Below are positions 15,550 to 17,092 of a stretch of DNA of 17,092 nucleotides, one piece after another. Numbering within the stretch: position 1 is the stretch's first letter; every line of letters starts with the position of its first letter. The translations under genes and the position numbers were made by a program. This DNA is from an uncultured Clostridia bacterium (GTDB lineage Bacteria > Bacillota > Clostridia > Oscillospirales > Acutalibacteraceae): the NCBI GenBank assembly GCA_937916195.1, contig CALFTO010000028.1, positions 1-17,092 on the forward strand. The letters are read 5' to 3'. A model generated the notes under the pieces. It did not search any database and was not told the DNA's origin. It was given only the letters and a program-made list of their open reading frames with translations.

Positions 15550-15738
15550 TTAAGCCTCTTCTTTAAGAGCAACAACCTGTCTGCCCTTATACTGACCGCA
15601 TTCACCGCAAACTCTGTGAGGTCTCTTGTACTGGCCACAGTTTGGGCACTTTACAAGCTCGGGAGCTGTCATCTTCCATACGTTTGAACGTCTCTTATCT
15701 CTTCTTGTTTTTGAAACTCTTCTCTTAGGTACTGCCAT
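15550..15738 (-). CDS. rpmF: Large ribosomal subunit protein bL32
   Basis: This 62-residue zinc-ribbon ribosomal protein begins MAVPKRRVSKTRRDKRR, the canonical bL32 N-terminus. It carries four cysteines (C31, C34, C44, C47), so it is the zinc-binding (C+) form rather than the cysteine-less paralogue induced in some bacteria under zinc starvation. The frame extends three codons upstream to a GTG, but AAGGAGG (15753-15747) lies eight bases before ATG at 15738, which is clearly the start. It follows yceD by 35 bp, the classic yceD-rpmF pairing, and ends just before a terminator. The usual next gene plsX is not here. Confidence 0.97.
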   Translation of the reverse strand: MAVPKRRVSKTRRDKRRSNVWKMTAPELVKCPNCGQYKRPHRVCGECGQYKGRQVVALKEEA

Positions 15739-15746
15739 TTGAGGCA

Positions 15747-15753
15747 CCTCCTT
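15747..15753 (-). promoter_or_regulatory. Strong ribosome binding site of rpmF
   Basis: AAGGAGG on the minus strand is a near-perfect anti-Shine-Dalgarno match, eight bases before the rpmF ATG. It overlaps the upstream GTG and so rules that GTG out as the start. Confidence 0.8.
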
Positions 15754-15773
15754 ATAAAAATACTAATTAATAA

Positions 15774-16268
15774 CTAATCATCAAGCAGCTGTAACAATGC
15801 TGCTAAACGCGGGTCAACATCTTTTTTACAGTCACAAGGACCATCATTCAGATTTTTACCGCATTTCGCACAAAGTCCTTTACAATCTTCGTGGCACAAG
15901 AACTTGCCGGGAAGTGAAAGAACAATGTCTTCACAAACCAGTGCATCTAAATCAAGCACTGAATTTTCAACAACGATATAATCGTCATTGTCTTCATTGA
16001 CCAGCTTATTTACAAGCAAATGCTCAATGGGGACCTGAAATTGCTTTTTAAACTCTTCTGCACAACGGCTGCACACAGCAGTGGCAGAAAAAGATGCAAT
16101 GCCTGACAACGACACAATACCCGTATTGTTCTCGATTTTACCACTAACCGCAACACCCGGTGTGTCAAGTGAAATATCGTCAGAAAGAGCATATTCGGGC
16201 TCAAATGAATGGTCGAATTCTTTTTTTGAGCCTTCAATATTAAAAATCTGTTCAAGTTGAATCTGCAT
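15774..16268 (-). CDS. yceD: YceD/DUF177 family zinc-ribbon protein
   Basis: This 164-residue protein is of the DUF177 (YceD, also called Rpl32-associated or YlbN) family. The beta-rich middle contains C66-x2-C69 (CSRCAEEF). The C-terminus has the family hallmark LSLPGKFLCHEDCKGLCAKCGKNL with cysteines at 125, 129, 133, 136, 145 and 147, then an acidic DPRLAALLQLLDD tail. Its location directly before rpmF is conserved in many bacteria. In plants and E. coli the family has been linked to 23S rRNA accumulation, so a role in ribosome biogenesis is likely. The ATG start has AAAGGA upstream and lies about 30 bases after the predicted transcription start. Confidence 0.92.
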   Translation of the reverse strand: MQIQLEQIFNIEGSKKEFDHSFEPEYALSDDISLDTPGVAVSGKIENNTGIVSLSGIASFSATAVCSRCAEEFKKQFQVPIEHLLVNKLVNEDNDDYIVVENSVLDLDALVCEDIVLSLPGKFLCHEDCKGLCAKCGKNLNDGPCDCKKDVDPRLAALLQLLDD

Positions 16269-16304
16269 TTAGGCATTCCTTTCAACACTAATCAACGCTA
16301 AAAT

Positions 16305-16333
16305 ATTATATATGGTAATTTCGTTTTTGTCAA
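16305..16333 (-). promoter_or_regulatory. Perfect-consensus sigma-A promoter of yceD-rpmF
   Basis: On the minus strand TTGACA (16333-16328) and TATAAT (16310-16305) are separated by exactly 17 bases, a full consensus match. Transcription would start near 16298, giving a leader of about 30 bases with no obvious attenuator. The AT-rich tract just upstream (16334-16380) could serve as an UP element. Confidence 0.92.
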
Positions 16334-16390
16334 CAAAAATCGTGAATATTTTTTGTAGAAAATGCGATTAAATTCATATTACATTACAGA

Positions 16391-16415
16391 AAAATGGCGG
16401 GAGCAAGCTCCCGCC
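16391..16415 (-). terminator. Rho-independent terminator after the P-loop gene
   Basis: On the minus strand an 8-bp stem GGCGGGAG/CTCCCGCC closes a 4-base loop (16396-16415) and is followed by ATTTTTCTG. It lies 16 bases after the stop codon at 16432. The preceding GTAGGGCGGG word resembles the G-rich word after clpE. Confidence 0.8.
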
Positions 16416-16431
16416 CTACTTCTATTAATGA

Positions 16432-16854
16432 TTAGTTGATTTTTTCGCAATATTCAAACATTGACTCAGGAAGGTCCTCAAGGTCAGTTGAAATTGTGAA
16501 TGTGAACTTTGTATCAGAAATCTTTGAAAGTCCGTCAACTTTTTTAAGGAATGCTGCAAGAGCATCACCACTACGGTCATTTGCAATTCTGAATGTAGCA
16601 TCAACAAAGATATCAGTAATATCATGGTCGCCTGCACAGATTCCGCTTAAGAATCCGTAGAATGCATCATAACCTGAAATAGAGAAAACGTCAGTTGCAA
16701 CAAGTCTTGCACGATAGTTTACATCGTATGTAAGCTTTGTTTCTTTTTCAACACATACAACGTTACCACTTGATACATGAACTGCATCGTTTACGTGCTC
16801 AACGAGTACCTTTGTTTTTCCTGTTCCTTTTTTGCCGATAATAAGAGAAATCAT
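16432..16854 (-). CDS. Small P-loop NTPase-like protein of unknown function
   Basis: This 140-residue cytoplasmic protein has a clear Walker A motif at its extreme N-terminus, GKKGTGKTK (7-15). A plausible degenerate Walker B strand is DIFVDAT (81-87, D85), which lacks the usual following glutamate. A late beta strand KFTFTIST (116-123) could be a sensor-like segment. Other notable stretches are NVVCVEKETKLTYDVNYRARLV and SGYDAFYGFLSGI. There is no recognisable sensor 2, lid or DNA-binding domain. I recall similar unnamed proteins in Clostridia, sometimes labelled ATP-binding or PilT-like, but I cannot assign a function. AGGAGGA lies six bases before the ATG. It sits 59 bp after pgi and has its own downstream terminator. 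Confidence 0.75.
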   Translation of the reverse strand: MISLIIGKKGTGKTKVLVEHVNDAVHVSSGNVVCVEKETKLTYDVNYRARLVATDVFSISGYDAFYGFLSGICAGDHDITDIFVDATFRIANDRSGDALAAFLKKVDGLSKISDTKFTFTISTDLEDLPESMFEYCEKIN

Positions 16855-16885
16855 ATTATCTCCTCCTATATATTTATTGTCTTAT

Positions 16886-16901
16886 CCGCCCAAAAAGGCG
16901 G
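16886..16901. other. Small hairpin between pgi and the P-loop gene
   Basis: CCGCC and GGCGG pair around a 6-base A/T-rich loop. It has no following T tract on the minus strand, so it is unlikely to be a full terminator. It may be a weak attenuator or RNA-processing structure. The perfect inverted repeat aatttctgaaatt (16903-16915) lies beside it and overlaps the pgi stop codon. Confidence 0.35.
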
Positions 16902-16913
16902 TAATTTCTGAAA

Positions 16914-17092
16914 TTAACTAAGTCTTGCCAACAATTCTGCCTGCTGAGCTTCGTAACCGGGCTTACCGAGAAGAGCAAACATATTCTTTTTATAGCTTTC
17001 AACACCGGGCTGATTGAATGGGTTAACACCCAAAATATAGCCTGAAATTGCACAAGCCTTTTCAAAGAAGTAAACGAGATAGCCGAATTCAT
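16914..17092 (-). CDS. pgi: Glucose-6-phosphate isomerase, C-terminal fragment (cut by window edge)
   Basis: Only the last 58 residues lie in the window; the rest is beyond the edge. The stretch GVNPFNQPGVESYKKNMFALLGKPG is the conserved C-terminal region of bacterial glucose-6-phosphate isomerase and includes the lysine of the QPGVExxK motif associated with the active site. The enzyme interconverts glucose-6-phosphate and fructose-6-phosphate in glycolysis. The reading frame ends ARLS followed by TAA. The 59-bp gap to the P-loop gene suggests co-transcription, with only a weak hairpin between them. Confidence 0.9.
   Translation of the reverse strand, partial: EFGYLVYFFEKACAISGYILGVNPFNQPGVESYKKNMFALLGKPGYEAQQAELLARLS

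Noticed and set aside
16432..16854. Annotation of the small P-loop gene as a PilT twitching-motility ATPase
   Set aside because: It is too short and has no Asp or His boxes of secretion ATPases; only the Walker A is shared.
16886..16901. Intrinsic terminator for pgi
   Set aside because: The 5-bp stem is short and is not followed by a T tract on the minus strand.

Overview
The window reads as a piece of a low-GC Firmicutes chromosome, most likely a Clostridia/Oscillospirales-type gut anaerobe. This assignment is an inference, not a database match. It rests on AT-rich DNA with sigma-A-type promoters and strong AGGAGG/GGTGA ribosome sites, a ClpE-type unfoldase, a stand-alone ECF energy module (EcfA1-EcfA2-EcfT), a DUF512 radical-SAM protein coupled to der, and a DUF5711-type propeller protein. 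Every convincing gene lies on the minus strand, so the genes are read from high to low coordinates. I see no tRNA, rRNA, CRISPR array, transposase or phage gene.

Layout in transcription order: (1) 17092-16914 is the 3' end of glucose-6-phosphate isomerase. (2) 16854-16432 is a small uncharacterised P-loop protein that ends at a GC-rich hairpin terminator. (3) A perfect-consensus promoter (TTGACA-17-TATAAT) drives yceD (DUF177)-rpmF, which ends at a terminator (15492-15521). (4) A DUF512 radical-SAM/PDZ gene overlaps der by one base, and der ends at the 12752-12778 terminator. (5) A second strong promoter (TTGCCA-17-TATAAT with an extended TG) starts a thirteen-gene, 12.6 kb run: ruvC-ruvA-ruvB-glmM-RlmI-like methyltransferase-ecfA1-ecfA2-ecfT-truA-DUF5711 protein-cvpA-pgsA-clpE. 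Gaps in this run are at most about 23 bp and several genes overlap.

The long run mixes Holliday-junction processing (RuvABC), cell-wall precursor supply (GlmM), rRNA and tRNA modification (methyltransferase, TruA), vitamin uptake (EcfAAT), envelope biology (the DUF5711 protein, CvpA, PgsA) and protein quality control (ClpE). These are growth-linked housekeeping functions rather than one pathway. What stands out is the arrangement: ecfAAT-truA away from ribosomal-protein genes, glmM without cdaA/cdaR next to it, and clpE without an adjacent CtsR-type promoter.

This is ordinary core genome, and I found no convincing new defence or mobile system. The points most worth a second look are the small P-loop protein, the DUF512-der pair, the DUF5711 membrane propeller, the operon arrangement, and a possible dispersed G-rich repeat seen after clpE and after the P-loop gene.
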